From the NCBI GenBank assembly GCA_946534585.1, contig CAMNCV010000125.1, forward strand, positions 1 through 33,514: a DNA stretch of 33,514 bases, given 5' to 3'. The stretch is from an uncultured Prevotellaceae bacterium. GTDB lineage: Bacteria; Bacteroidota; Bacteroidia; Bacteroidales; Bacteroidaceae. Below are positions 9,473 through 17,353 of this stretch, piece after piece (within the stretch, counting starts at the first letter, position 1; the number at the start of each line of letters is the position of its first letter). The translations under genes and the position numbers were made by a program. Below the pieces are notes generated by a model. It searched no databases. It was not told the DNA's origin and was given only the letters and a program-made list of their open reading frames with translations.

Positions 9473-9546
9473 GGTCTCGTAGCTCAGCTGGATAGAGCAA
9501 CAGCCTTCTAAGCTGTGGGTCCGGGGTTCGAATCCCCGCGGGATCA
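9473..9546 (+). tRNA. trnR: tRNA-Arg (anticodon TCT)
   Basis: 74-nt cloverleaf. The acceptor stem pairs 9473-9479 (GGTCTCG) with 9539-9545, including two G-U pairs, with discriminator A9546. The D arm is GCTCAGCTGGATAGAGC. The anticodon stem ACAGC/GCTGT holds loop CTTCTAA, giving anticodon TCT for AGA codons. The T arm is CGGGG-TTCGAAT-CCCCG. CCA is not encoded, since CAT follows, so it must be added enzymatically. Confidence 0.97.
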
Positions 9547-9560
9547 CATACTATTGAGCA

Positions 9561-9600
9561 GGGGATGTCACAGAATAAATCGTGACATCCCCCGCTTTTA
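9561..9600 (+). terminator. Terminator after tRNA-Arg
   Basis: GGGGATGTCAC (9561-9571) pairs perfectly with 9582-9592, then CGC and TTTT. It starts 15 bases after the tRNA. Confidence 0.8.
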
Positions 9601-9678
9601 TGCGCTTTGTTAAACGAACGATATGCAATGGGGGGAAGCGAAAAAGGGTTTAAATTAAGCAAAAAAAACAATTAAAGT

Positions 9679-9709
9679 TTTGCTGTATCAGCAAATATTT
9701 GTACCTTTG
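9679..9709 (+). promoter_or_regulatory. panBC promoter with the -7 box inside a palindrome
   Basis: TTTG at 9679-9682, 19 bases, TACCTTTG at 9702-9709. The -7 box is part of the 10-bp inverted repeat GTACCTTTGC (9701-9710) / GCAAAGGTAC (9721-9730), which is followed by seven T. Start of transcription should fall in the loop, near 9713. Confidence 0.7.
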
Positions 9710-9737
9710 CATCAAATATAGCAAAGGTACTTTTTTT

Positions 9738-9859
9738 CATTGTAGGTGGGTTCTAATAATTCCCACTGTCAGATTTTTGAAAAACAAAAATATGACATAA
9801 TGATATTCATATAATTGACTAATTTAACTCGTGGAAATTTTTAGAACCCACCTGTAATG
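9738..9859. repeat. 122-bp element with 29-bp imperfect terminal inverted repeats
   Basis: 9738-9766 and 9831-9859 are inverted copies with four mismatches. Both contain AGGTGGGTTCTAA or its complement. The 64-base interior is AT-rich and has no gene. It fills most of the panB leader. The shape fits a small MITE-like element or a large RNA hairpin; no clear target duplication was found. Confidence 0.65.
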
Positions 9860-9888
9860 TACCATATATGCATAATGTATAATCACTC

Positions 9889-10683
9889 ATGAGAAAGACA
9901 ACTCTTGATTTACTTGCCCGGAAGGGAACAAAGCCCATCAGTATGCTTACGGCATACGATTATAACACGGCAAAGAACATTGACGAGGCAGAGGTTGACA
10001 TGATACTCGTAGGCGACTCGCTTGGCAACGTAATGCTCGGTTATGAAAACACACTCGCCGTTACTGTTGACGATATGATACACCACGGAAAAGCAGTGGT
10101 AAGGGGGGCAAAGAATGCCATAGTAGTGGTGGATATGCCTTTCATGTCGTATCAGGCAAGCGTGGAAGACGCAGTGCGCAATGCCGGTCGCATCATTGCC
10201 GAAACAGGATGTCAGGCAGTGAAGTTGGAAGGAGGAACAGAGTATGCCGACCGCATAAAGGCCATAGTGACTGCAGGCATCCCCGTAGTGGCCCACATAG
10301 GACTTACACCGCAATCCGTGAATACCCTCGGAGGCTACAAAGTACAGGGACGAACAGAAGAGAAAGCCACGAAACTGCTTGCCGACGCAAAAGCCGTATG
10401 CGAGGCTGGAGCATTTGCCGTGACACTCGAATGTGTGCCAGAACCTCTTGCAAAGCAGATTACGGAGCAAATACCTGCACTGACAATAGGCATCGGTGCC
10501 GGGCGTTTTACTGACGGGCAGGTACTGGTATATCAGGATATGCTGGGCTATTCCGACGGACGTACAGCTAAGTTTGTGAAGAAATATGCAGACCTGCACT
10601 CTGTGATGCTTGAGGCTTTCAAGCAGTATAAGTCTGACGTAGAAAACAGAAGTTTCCCGAACGAAGAACAAATATACAACTAA
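9889..10683 (+). CDS. panB: 3-methyl-2-oxobutanoate hydroxymethyltransferase
   Basis: Transfers a hydroxymethyl group from 5,10-methylenetetrahydrofolate to alpha-ketoisovalerate, giving ketopantoate, the first committed step to pantothenate and CoA. The 264-residue product is normal length. It shows MLTAYDYNTAK, then VGDSLGNVMLGYENTL with metal-binding Asp43, VVDMPFMSYQ with the second metal aspartate, AVKLEGG, and PVVAHIGLTPQS. panC starts 5 bases after the stop codon. The start is the ATG preceding RKTTLDLL. Transcription is likely from the 9679 promoter through the inverted-repeat leader. Confidence 0.97.
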   Translation: MRKTTLDLLARKGTKPISMLTAYDYNTAKNIDEAEVDMILVGDSLGNVMLGYENTLAVTVDDMIHHGKAVVRGAKNAIVVVDMPFMSYQASVEDAVRNAGRIIAETGCQAVKLEGGTEYADRIKAIVTAGIPVVAHIGLTPQSVNTLGGYKVQGRTEEKATKLLADAKAVCEAGAFAVTLECVPEPLAKQITEQIPALTIGIGAGRFTDGQVLVYQDMLGYSDGRTAKFVKKYADLHSVMLEAFKQYKSDVENRSFPNEEQIYN

Positions 10684-10688
10684 AATAA

Positions 10689-11534
10689 ATGCAAACAGTA
10701 AAGACTATAAAAGAAGTAAGAGAGATAGTAAGCGCATGGCGTAAAGAAGGGTTGAGCGTAGGACTGGTGCCTACGATGGGCTTTCTACACGAAGGACACC
10801 AAAGTTTGATACGCAAGTCAGCCGAGCAGTGCGACCGCACAGTGGTTTCTGTATTCGTAAACCCAATACAGTTCGGCCCGAATGAGGATTTAGAGGCTTA
10901 CCCCCGCGACCTTGAGCGTGACAAGCAGAAAGTAACGGAAGCTGGTGGCGACCTTATCTTTAATCCCGAGCCAGCCGAGATGTACCCGGGTCACTTCACC
11001 TCTTTCATCGACACCACAGAAACCACGGAATTGCTCTGCGGTGCCGTGCGCCCCATACACTTCCGCGGCGTGTGTACGGTTGTAGGCAAACTCTTTAACA
11101 TAGTGCAACCCGACCGTGCCTATTTCGGTCAGAAGGATGCACAGCAACTGGCAACCATCAAACGCTTCGTGCGTGACCTTAACTTCCCCATCGAGATAGT
11201 CCCCTGTCCTATCATACGCGAAGACGACGGACTGGCAAAATCGTCACGCAACACTTATCTCAACCCCGACGAACGAAAGGCTGCCCTAATACTCTCTAAG
11301 AGTCTGAAGAAAGGCGAGGATGCAATCAACAATGGTGAGCGGAATGCGCAGAAAGTCATTGAGATTATAAAAGATAGCCTCAGCACAGAACCTAAGGCTC
11401 GCATTGACTATGTAGAGGTTGTTGACTTTGAGAATATACAACGCATAAGCGAAATCAGCGGTGAGACACTCGTTGCCATTGCCGTATATATCGGCAAGAC
11501 ACGCCTCATTGACAACTTCATCGTAAAGGCATAA
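10689..11534 (+). CDS. panC: Pantothenate synthetase
   Basis: ATP-dependent joining of pantoate and beta-alanine to give pantothenate. The 281-residue protein has the nucleotidyltransferase features of PanC: LVPTMGFLHEGH (HIGH-like motif), VSVFVNPIQFGPNED for pantoate, YFGQKDAQQL, and DGLAKSSRNTYL (KMSKS-like loop region). It is the second gene of panB-panC. No panD (beta-alanine supply) or panE (ketopantoate reduction) is in this window. A strong terminator follows. Confidence 0.97.
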   Translation: MQTVKTIKEVREIVSAWRKEGLSVGLVPTMGFLHEGHQSLIRKSAEQCDRTVVSVFVNPIQFGPNEDLEAYPRDLERDKQKVTEAGGDLIFNPEPAEMYPGHFTSFIDTTETTELLCGAVRPIHFRGVCTVVGKLFNIVQPDRAYFGQKDAQQLATIKRFVRDLNFPIEIVPCPIIREDDGLAKSSRNTYLNPDERKAALILSKSLKKGEDAINNGERNAQKVIEIIKDSLSTEPKARIDYVEVVDFENIQRISEISGETLVAIAVYIGKTRLIDNFIVKA

Positions 11535-11559
11535 TAACATACTATTCATACAAGAAAAA

Positions 11560-11607
11560 GCAAAAAGGCTAAACCCGATACACTGCTATCTGGTTTAGCC
11601 TTTTTGC
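11560..11607 (+). terminator. Terminator after panC
   Basis: A perfect 16-pair stem, 11560-11575 with 11592-11607, has AAAAA and TTTTT inside the two arms, so it could work in both directions. The rest of 11608-11732 shows no gene. Confidence 0.8.
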
Positions 11608-11732
11608 GTCTTACTAATCGTATCGCGATTTCATTAGCATAACATTCGCTGAATATTAGCCTCGCTGACACTTTTTTTATTAAAATATGTGAATTAACAC
11701 GGCAAAATGAGGGTTTTATAGAAAGTTTTTAT

Positions 11733-11740
11733 TATCTTTG
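11733..11740 (+). promoter_or_regulatory. -7 box of the nhaD promoter
   Basis: TATCTTTG matches the -7 consensus about 50 bases before nhaD. No clear -33 TTG is at the right distance. The box overlaps the inverted repeat CTTTGCA (11736-11742) / TGCAAAG (11750-11756). Confidence 0.6.
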
Positions 11741-11791
11741 CATCATAATTGCAAAGTAGAGATTGCAAAACTTTAAATCTAATCAATAAAA

Positions 11792-13102
11792 ATGTCACTT
11801 ATTACAATTATTGTATGCACGTTTGTCATAGGCTATATGTTCATTGCCCTTGAGAGCGTGACAAAAATCAACAAGGCAGCCATTGCCGTCTTAATGTGTG
11901 TAGTATGCTGGACGCTTCTTGCGTGTGGCTATGAGGGATTGCACCTTCCAGGTTTTGAACTTAACGAAGCCATCGAAAAGAACCTTGGAGAGGCTGGCAC
12001 TACATTATTCTTCCTCATGGGAGCCATGACAATCGTAGAGATTGTTGACCAGCATGGCGGTTTCAACTGGGTACGCGGTACATTGGCATCAAAGACTAAA
12101 CGCTCGCTCCTCTGGAAGATAGCATTCATGACAGCAATACTGTCGGCAGTGCTTGATAATCTTACCACTTCAATCGTCATGATAATGATACTGCGCAAGC
12201 TGGTGCAAGATCCTAAAGACCGCATCTGGTACGCCGTCTGCGTAATCATTGCAGCCAATGCTGGCGGAGCATTCTCGCCCATTGGCGACGTTACGACTAT
12301 CATGCTGTGGAACGGCAAGATGATTACTGCACTTGGAGTAATCAGTGAGATTATCGTGCCTTCGTTCATCGCATTCATCGTGCCTACGGCCGTGATGCAA
12401 CTACATCTGAAAGGCGACCTCCCTAAGGTGACAGACAAGCGCGAAGCCGCCATCAGCCATATTACTCGCAACGAGCGCATCATCATATTCTGCCTCGGCG
12501 TAGGCGGTCTGTGCTGCGTGCCTGTATTCCACACGCTTACAGAACTGCCGGCATTCATGGGCATACTCGGAGTACTGGGCATACTGTGGTGCGTTACTGA
12601 GATTATATATCGCAAGAAAGAAGAGCACGACCCTATGGCAAAGCGTGTCACTAAGATGCTCTCTCGCATCGACCTCTCCACCATCATGTTCTTCCTCGGC
12701 ATACTGATGGCAGTAGCTGTGCTTAGCGAGATAGGAGTATTAACCTCCATCGGGAAGTGGCTTGACGAGACAATAGGCAATGACTACCTCGTAACAGGAG
12801 CCATCGGCATACTGTCATCAATCGTTGACAACGTGCCTCTCGTAGCCGGAGCAATGAAGATGTATGTAATCAACGCATCGCCTAACCTTGCCGTAGATGG
12901 TATCTTCTGGCAGTTGTTGGCTTACTGCGCAGGCGTGGGCGGTTCAATGCTCATCATCGGCAGTGCAGCTGGCGTAGTAGTAATGGGCTTGGAGCGCATC
13001 AGCTTCGGATGGTATATGAAGAACGTGACGTGGATTGCATTCATAGGCTACATTGCCGGCATACTCTGCTATTGGGTGGAAAAGACGTACATATTTATTT
13101 AA
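11792..13102 (+). CDS. nhaD: NhaD-type Na+/H+ antiporter
   Basis: Polytopic inner-membrane exchanger of sodium (or lithium) for protons. The 436-residue protein has about 11-12 hydrophobic helices. It shows NhaD-family stretches: FFLMGAMTIVEIVDQHGGF near residues 75-95, AVLDNLTTSIVMIMILRKL, ANAGGAFSPIGDVTTIMLW, and SSIVDNVPLVAGAMKMY near the C-terminus. Conserved Asp, Asn and Thr residues in those segments are typical of ion-binding helices in the IT superfamily. It stands alone behind its own -7 box. Assignment to NhaD over other IT-superfamily carriers is fairly firm; ion specificity is from the family. Confidence 0.88.
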   Translation: MSLITIIVCTFVIGYMFIALESVTKINKAAIAVLMCVVCWTLLACGYEGLHLPGFELNEAIEKNLGEAGTTLFFLMGAMTIVEIVDQHGGFNWVRGTLASKTKRSLLWKIAFMTAILSAVLDNLTTSIVMIMILRKLVQDPKDRIWYAVCVIIAANAGGAFSPIGDVTTIMLWNGKMITALGVISEIIVPSFIAFIVPTAVMQLHLKGDLPKVTDKREAAISHITRNERIIIFCLGVGGLCCVPVFHTLTELPAFMGILGVLGILWCVTEIIYRKKEEHDPMAKRVTKMLSRIDLSTIMFFLGILMAVAVLSEIGVLTSIGKWLDETIGNDYLVTGAIGILSSIVDNVPLVAGAMKMYVINASPNLAVDGIFWQLLAYCAGVGGSMLIIGSAAGVVVMGLERISFGWYMKNVTWIAFIGYIAGILCYWVEKTYIFI

Positions 13103-13114
13103 TTAGTATTATTA

Positions 13115-13160
13115 GTGAATAATGAAATAGCCTTGCATCGCATGCTATTTCATTATTCAC
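13115..13160. repeat. Perfect 16-bp inverted repeat between nhaD and the PAP2 gene
   Basis: GTGAATAATGAAATAG (13115-13130) is exactly complementary to 13145-13160 across 14 bases. No T run follows, so it is not a standard terminator. It lies 18 bases before the PAP2 start and could be an operator or a stabilising hairpin. Confidence 0.75.
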
Positions 13161-13178
13161 CACATACAAGGCTTTATA

Positions 13179-13805
13179 ATGGACGAACAGATATTTTTCG
13201 CAATAAACGGTGCCCACAACGTATTTTTCGACCAGCTCATGTGGCTATTGACAGGAAAAACGGTGTGGGTACCGCTTTATGTTGCATTACTCTACGCAGT
13301 ATGGCGCAATTACTCATGGAAAGGTGCCATAGGTGTATTGTTGATGGTTGGTATAGGTATGCTATTCACCGACTATCTCAACTCGCACTTTCTGCGCCCT
13401 TGGATAGGCAGACTGCGCCCCAGCAACCCCGACAATCCAATTGCTCCACTGGTGCATATAGTAAATGGCAGACATGGCAACGGATGCGGTTTCCCCTCTG
13501 CCCACAGTGCCAACATGTGGATGCTGACATTCGTCATAGCCCACTGGCTACGTAGCCGTCTGCTGTCCTTCAGCATGGCTACACTGACCTTGGCCATCTG
13601 TTACTCACGCGTATATCTGGGCTTCCACTACCCTGGCGACATACTCGGCGGTCTCGTACTCGCCTTCCTCGTGGTATTTATACTCCAATGGATACATACC
13701 AGATATCTGCATTTCACCCCTGCCCTACCCGTACGTCAGGACTGGGTACCCGTGGCAGTAATCTGCGCCACCATATTATATATGATAACTATCACGATTT
13801 TTTAA
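13179..13805 (+). CDS. PAP2-family membrane phosphatase
   Basis: 208-residue integral membrane protein of the type-2 phosphatidic acid phosphatase family, with the three active-site blocks in order. RLRPSNP has Arg80-Pro81. PSAHSANMW (residues 106-114) carries Ala where most members have Gly. SRVYLGFHYPGD has Arg144, His150 as nucleophile and Asp154. The start FFAINGAHN is common in bacterial undecaprenyl-pyrophosphate or lipid-phosphate phosphatases. It probably removes phosphate from a lipid pyrophosphate on the outer face of the inner membrane; the exact substrate cannot be read from sequence. Confidence 0.88.
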   Translation: MDEQIFFAINGAHNVFFDQLMWLLTGKTVWVPLYVALLYAVWRNYSWKGAIGVLLMVGIGMLFTDYLNSHFLRPWIGRLRPSNPDNPIAPLVHIVNGRHGNGCGFPSAHSANMWMLTFVIAHWLRSRLLSFSMATLTLAICYSRVYLGFHYPGDILGGLVLAFLVVFILQWIHTRYLHFTPALPVRQDWVPVAVICATILYMITITIF

Positions 13806-13881
13806 TACCACACTGATAATATCAAGTCATCTTAGCAACTTTGCATACGCATTTCATATTCTCCCTCCATTAACACAAAAT

Positions 13882-15168
13882 TCACAGTCTGTTACGTTCT
13901 GATATTCCTGCGCCTGTACCTTTATATTTGTTTTTTGTAATGTTGTAAGTATAACGCAGTGTGATTTCTGCATAACGAGTATCCTGAACAGAGTGTTTCA
14001 CAGAACGTATGCCATACGTATCTATATTAATTTTTTGGCGAGTTCGGAATATGTCGTAGGCAGCCAGCCTTACCGATAGACGCTCTTTAAGGAATGTCTT
14101 TATTATGCTTGCAGTTACATTGATGTTATTACTTTGCAGACTGGCATTCTGCTTATCACCGCAACTGCTGTAGCGCAGAGTAAGTTCGCCAGTAAATGTG
14201 TTGCTGAAACGAAACGTGTTTGCTGCAGAAAGTATCAGTAATGGAGTATCCTTGCGTATTTCGCCAATTGTAAGCCATTGTTTGTTTATTGCCGCCATAA
14301 GTTGCGGCCTCCACAATCCTACAGATGGAGATGCCGTAAGAGCTATGGCAAGGTTACGCAGGTTGTGGATGTTTTTGTTATAGTTCAGTATAATGGAGTT
14401 TTCGTTTTCTAATGTCTCTGCCCAAAAGATTATGGCATCATGTATGTTGGTATAGGTAATGTTTGCCCCCCATATCTTGTAACCAAATCTCAACGAGAAA
14501 TCATTTATTAACGATGGTTTCAGCAGTCCGTTGCCGCTTTCAAGAGTAAAACGGTTTATATACGCTACGTTCTCATTAAGCATTTTGTAGCTTGGATACT
14601 CCAATTTCATACTATATGCCAACACCACACCAACCCCTTTATGTTTCGCCGACAATGACAGGAATGGCAGGAAATGATTATACGTTTTTGATTCATCGTC
14701 AAGGTGTACCCCGTTTTTATAATAATCAAGTGCCGTATGTTCATAACGCAAGCCTGTTGAAATCGTGCCGAATGGCAACGGGTGAGTGTACTCTGCGAAC
14801 AATGATGTGCCGCGGTTGACGTTTTCTGTAATGCTGTTGTTTATAAAACCTTCGAGGTTTTTGTAATCTGATGTGCGTCTCGTCTTCGTTAGTTCTGTTC
14901 CAAACGTAAAATTGCCTCCAAACAATTCGGTATTAAGCAACAGCTTCGTCGCGACAAAGTCAGTACGGGTGATGCTGGATGTGTTTACGTCACGCCCTTC
15001 ATATTCCTTGCTGTCCTCTCTATATATTCCGTCAGCCCGCTTGTTGGAATGATGCCAGTCAGCATTAAAATCAACACCTATGGTTTCGATTTTTCCGCTA
15101 AAATATATGTTTGCCTGATGCGTGGGGCTATTTCTATATGATGGACAAACTTTCGGTTTATATTGACC
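13882..15168 (-). pseudogene. 5'-truncated outer-membrane beta-barrel (TonB-receptor-like) remnant
   Basis: The minus frame is open from 15168 down to the stop at 13882, about 428 codons. The N-terminal part reads NIYFSGKIETIGVDFNADW, a start-of-barrel pattern of the Bacteroidetes outer-membrane beta-barrel family. Alternating amphipathic strands such as FAEYTHPLPFGTISTGLRYE and a final barrel strand AEITLRYTYNI follow. Family members usually have a signal peptide, a carboxypeptidase-like domain and a plug, about 700-800 residues in all. Here the first half is missing: the frame ends at a stop at 15169-15171 and has no in-frame ATG. The only plausible start is TTG at 14940, inside the barrel. 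The broken end abuts the promoter of the next, divergent gene. Confidence 0.75.
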
Positions 15169-15208
15169 TCAACTGAAAAAGTAATTGAGAAATATTTTCA
15201 TGTTTGCG

Positions 15209-15239
15209 ATTGTTTTTTCAACTAATCTTACTATCTTTG
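15209..15239 (+). promoter_or_regulatory. Promoter of the DUF3298-type lipoprotein gene
   Basis: TTG at 15210-15212, 19 bases, TATCTTTG at 15232-15239, 25 bases before the start codon. Confidence 0.7.
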
Positions 15240-15264
15240 CAGAAACTAAACGACAATAAGGAAT

Positions 15265-16146
15265 ATGAACAAAGGATTACTGATTATCGGCAGCATACTG
15301 GCTGCATCTGTTATTACAACCAGTTGCAATAACAAACAGCAAGGTAGCAACGGTATTTCAAAGGCGGATTCCACACAAGTGGTGGAGGATGAGGAAAAGG
15401 ATGAGGATGCCGTAAAACTGACTACGAAGAAGATTACCAAGAGCATAAAGAACAATACGGGAGAGTATAAACTGACAATAGATTTTCCTGAGAGTGACAA
15501 CAAGATTCTCGCAAATGCCATTCGCGAATACATAAGCGAGTCGCTCGGCTCTACCTACGGCGGTGGAGAAGAGGAGACGAAGCGGGGCTCATACAGCGGT
15601 GACCTGGCTGACGGCGAGCAGATGGCGAAATATTATTTTGACATTAAGGTGAAGGAATTCACAAAGATGTATAATTCCCTGAAAGAGGAGGGAATGCCTG
15701 ACGTACCACAGATGGCTTCTGAAACGGAGATTACACGTGGATATGAGAATTCAAAGGTTGTGACATACAATTTCTCAAGCTATGAGGATGCCGGCGGAGC
15801 ACATGGTGCATCAGTTGGCTCTGGCATGACTTTCCGAAAGAGCGACGGCAGACGCATAGGCTGGGAGTTATTCAGCACCGTGAAGATGCAGAGCATACTA
15901 CGCGACGGACTGAAGGAATATTTTAGCGTAAAAACTGAAGAAGAACTTGAAAGTTGCCTCAGCCTCAACAGCATTTATAGCATCCCTCTGCCTGTAACGC
16001 CACCATTGTTTACAGAAAAGGGCATCGTGGTTATCTACCAGCAGTATGAGATTGCTGCATACGCTGCTGGAATGCCGTCGTTCACCATACCATACAAGGA
16101 TGCGCGAAAGATGCTCAACAACACAGGCAAAGAACTACTACCATAA
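15265..16146 (+). CDS. DUF3298/RsiV-like lipoprotein
   Basis: 293-residue lipoprotein with lipobox TTSC (Cys21). After an acidic linker (VVEDEEKDEDA) comes a DUF4163/DUF3298-like region. The diagnostic part is SSYEDAGGAHGASVGSGMTF followed by RIGWELF, as in the DUF3298 domain shared with the RsiV anti-sigma factor. Such proteins in Bacteroidetes are usually envelope lipoproteins of unknown job; RsiV itself binds lysozyme. No sigma factor gene is adjacent, so an anti-sigma role is not supported here. The gene has a good promoter, and the next start is 16 bases downstream. Confidence 0.75.
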   Translation: MNKGLLIIGSILAASVITTSCNNKQQGSNGISKADSTQVVEDEEKDEDAVKLTTKKITKSIKNNTGEYKLTIDFPESDNKILANAIREYISESLGSTYGGGEEETKRGSYSGDLADGEQMAKYYFDIKVKEFTKMYNSLKEEGMPDVPQMASETEITRGYENSKVVTYNFSSYEDAGGAHGASVGSGMTFRKSDGRRIGWELFSTVKMQSILRDGLKEYFSVKTEEELESCLSLNSIYSIPLPVTPPLFTEKGIVVIYQQYEIAAYAAGMPSFTIPYKDARKMLNNTGKELLP

Positions 16147-16162
16147 AAAAGAATACACAAAT

Positions 16163-17254
16163 ATGACGAACAATCTTTTCAGCAAGGAAGAGGTCAACAC
16201 CGGACGACAATGGTCTTTTGATTTTGCCAAGTTTGTAGCCATCGTAGGGATGGTTCTTGTACACTCTTTTATCTATATATATGGTGAAGAGGACATGGAC
16301 TATGGTTTTCAGTATCGTCTCAACAACATATACGGCGGCGTGCTTGCCGCTCCTGTCTTTATGTACAGCATGGGGGTAGGCGTAGCCTACAGCCGGCGCA
16401 CTGATGCCCGCACCATGTTCGTGCGCGGCATCAAACTGCTGCTGGCAGGCTACCTACTCAATGCTATACGTTGCCTGCCACAGCTGCTGTTGTGGAAAGG
16501 TGGGTTCGGCGAAGAGCACTATAACCTGTTCATAGAGGAAGTCAATCTTTTCGACATACTTCAGTTCGCAGGTGTGGCATTCATGCTGTTTGCCCTGCTG
16601 CGATGGCTGAAAGCCTCTGCCAGCGTCATACTGCTTGTAGGAGTGTCACTCTCTGTCTTCGGTACTTTTGTTCGTTCCGTTGATATGGGCAGCACCACAC
16701 TCAATATGCTATGCTATCCATTCATAGGTATTCATGTAGGTAACATCTGGACCAGTTTCCCACTTGCCAACTGGTTCATCTTTGTTGCAGCAGGATACTG
16801 GACGGGCAAACTCATACGTCACTGCACCGACATGGATCGTTTCTTCGCCTTGGTGACACCCGCGGCAGGCTTTCTGTTTACCATCTGCATGATTTACCTT
16901 ACCACCAACAAGACCGGCATGTTCAGTGACATCAGCGACGACCTGTTTTACTACCTTACCCCATTCGATGCTTTCGTCTGCATCATGGGGGCGCTCCTCG
17001 TGGCTGGCATAGGGCACTTCCTGATGCCACACGAGCCTCAGATATTACAGCGAGAGGTGAGACAGGTATCCACAGACATCACACGCATATACCTCATTCA
17101 CTGGTTCTTCGTATGCTATCTGTTAGGAGGGTTGCTTGACGGTGTTCTGCATTTGGCAGTTCCGCAGGGCATCTTGTTACTCATCAGTATAGCCATACTT
17201 GCGGTCTCTGTATGGCTGTCACGCTGCGAACCATTCACACGAATCAGGATTTAA
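16163..17254 (+). CDS. Multi-pass membrane protein, heparan-alpha-glucosaminide N-acetyltransferase-like (DUF1624) or acyltransferase family
   Basis: Start chosen at ATG 16163, 16 bases after the previous stop; the frame stays open further upstream inside the previous gene. The product has 363 residues and about 10 hydrophobic helices. The opening RQWSFDFAKFVAIVGMVLVH resembles the R-x3-D-x2-[KR]-x6-M-x2-H start of DUF1624 and acyltransferase-3 proteins, which acylate sugars or lipids in the membrane. A conserved-looking His in LIHWFF lies near the C-terminus. The substrate is unknown. It is probably cotranscribed with the lipoprotein gene. Confidence 0.6.
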   Translation: MTNNLFSKEEVNTGRQWSFDFAKFVAIVGMVLVHSFIYIYGEEDMDYGFQYRLNNIYGGVLAAPVFMYSMGVGVAYSRRTDARTMFVRGIKLLLAGYLLNAIRCLPQLLLWKGGFGEEHYNLFIEEVNLFDILQFAGVAFMLFALLRWLKASASVILLVGVSLSVFGTFVRSVDMGSTTLNMLCYPFIGIHVGNIWTSFPLANWFIFVAAGYWTGKLIRHCTDMDRFFALVTPAAGFLFTICMIYLTTNKTGMFSDISDDLFYYLTPFDAFVCIMGALLVAGIGHFLMPHEPQILQREVRQVSTDITRIYLIHWFFVCYLLGGLLDGVLHLAVPQGILLLISIAILAVSVWLSRCEPFTRIRI

Positions 17255-17353
17255 GGCATTGCCACACCAGGACAATGGTAAAAAATATAGCTCAAGTCTT
17301 TATTATTGGTGCGACGGATACATGGCAAGGGGGGCTTTTGTAAGTCTCCTGCC

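Noticed and set aside
9910..10671. 253-residue minus-strand open frame opposite panB
   Set aside because: panB is unmistakable on the plus strand; the antisense frame has Cys/His-rich, non-protein-like composition.
11929..12780. 283-residue minus-strand open frame opposite nhaD
   Set aside because: Antisense of a membrane protein gene; Ser/Met-rich composition and no family resemblance.
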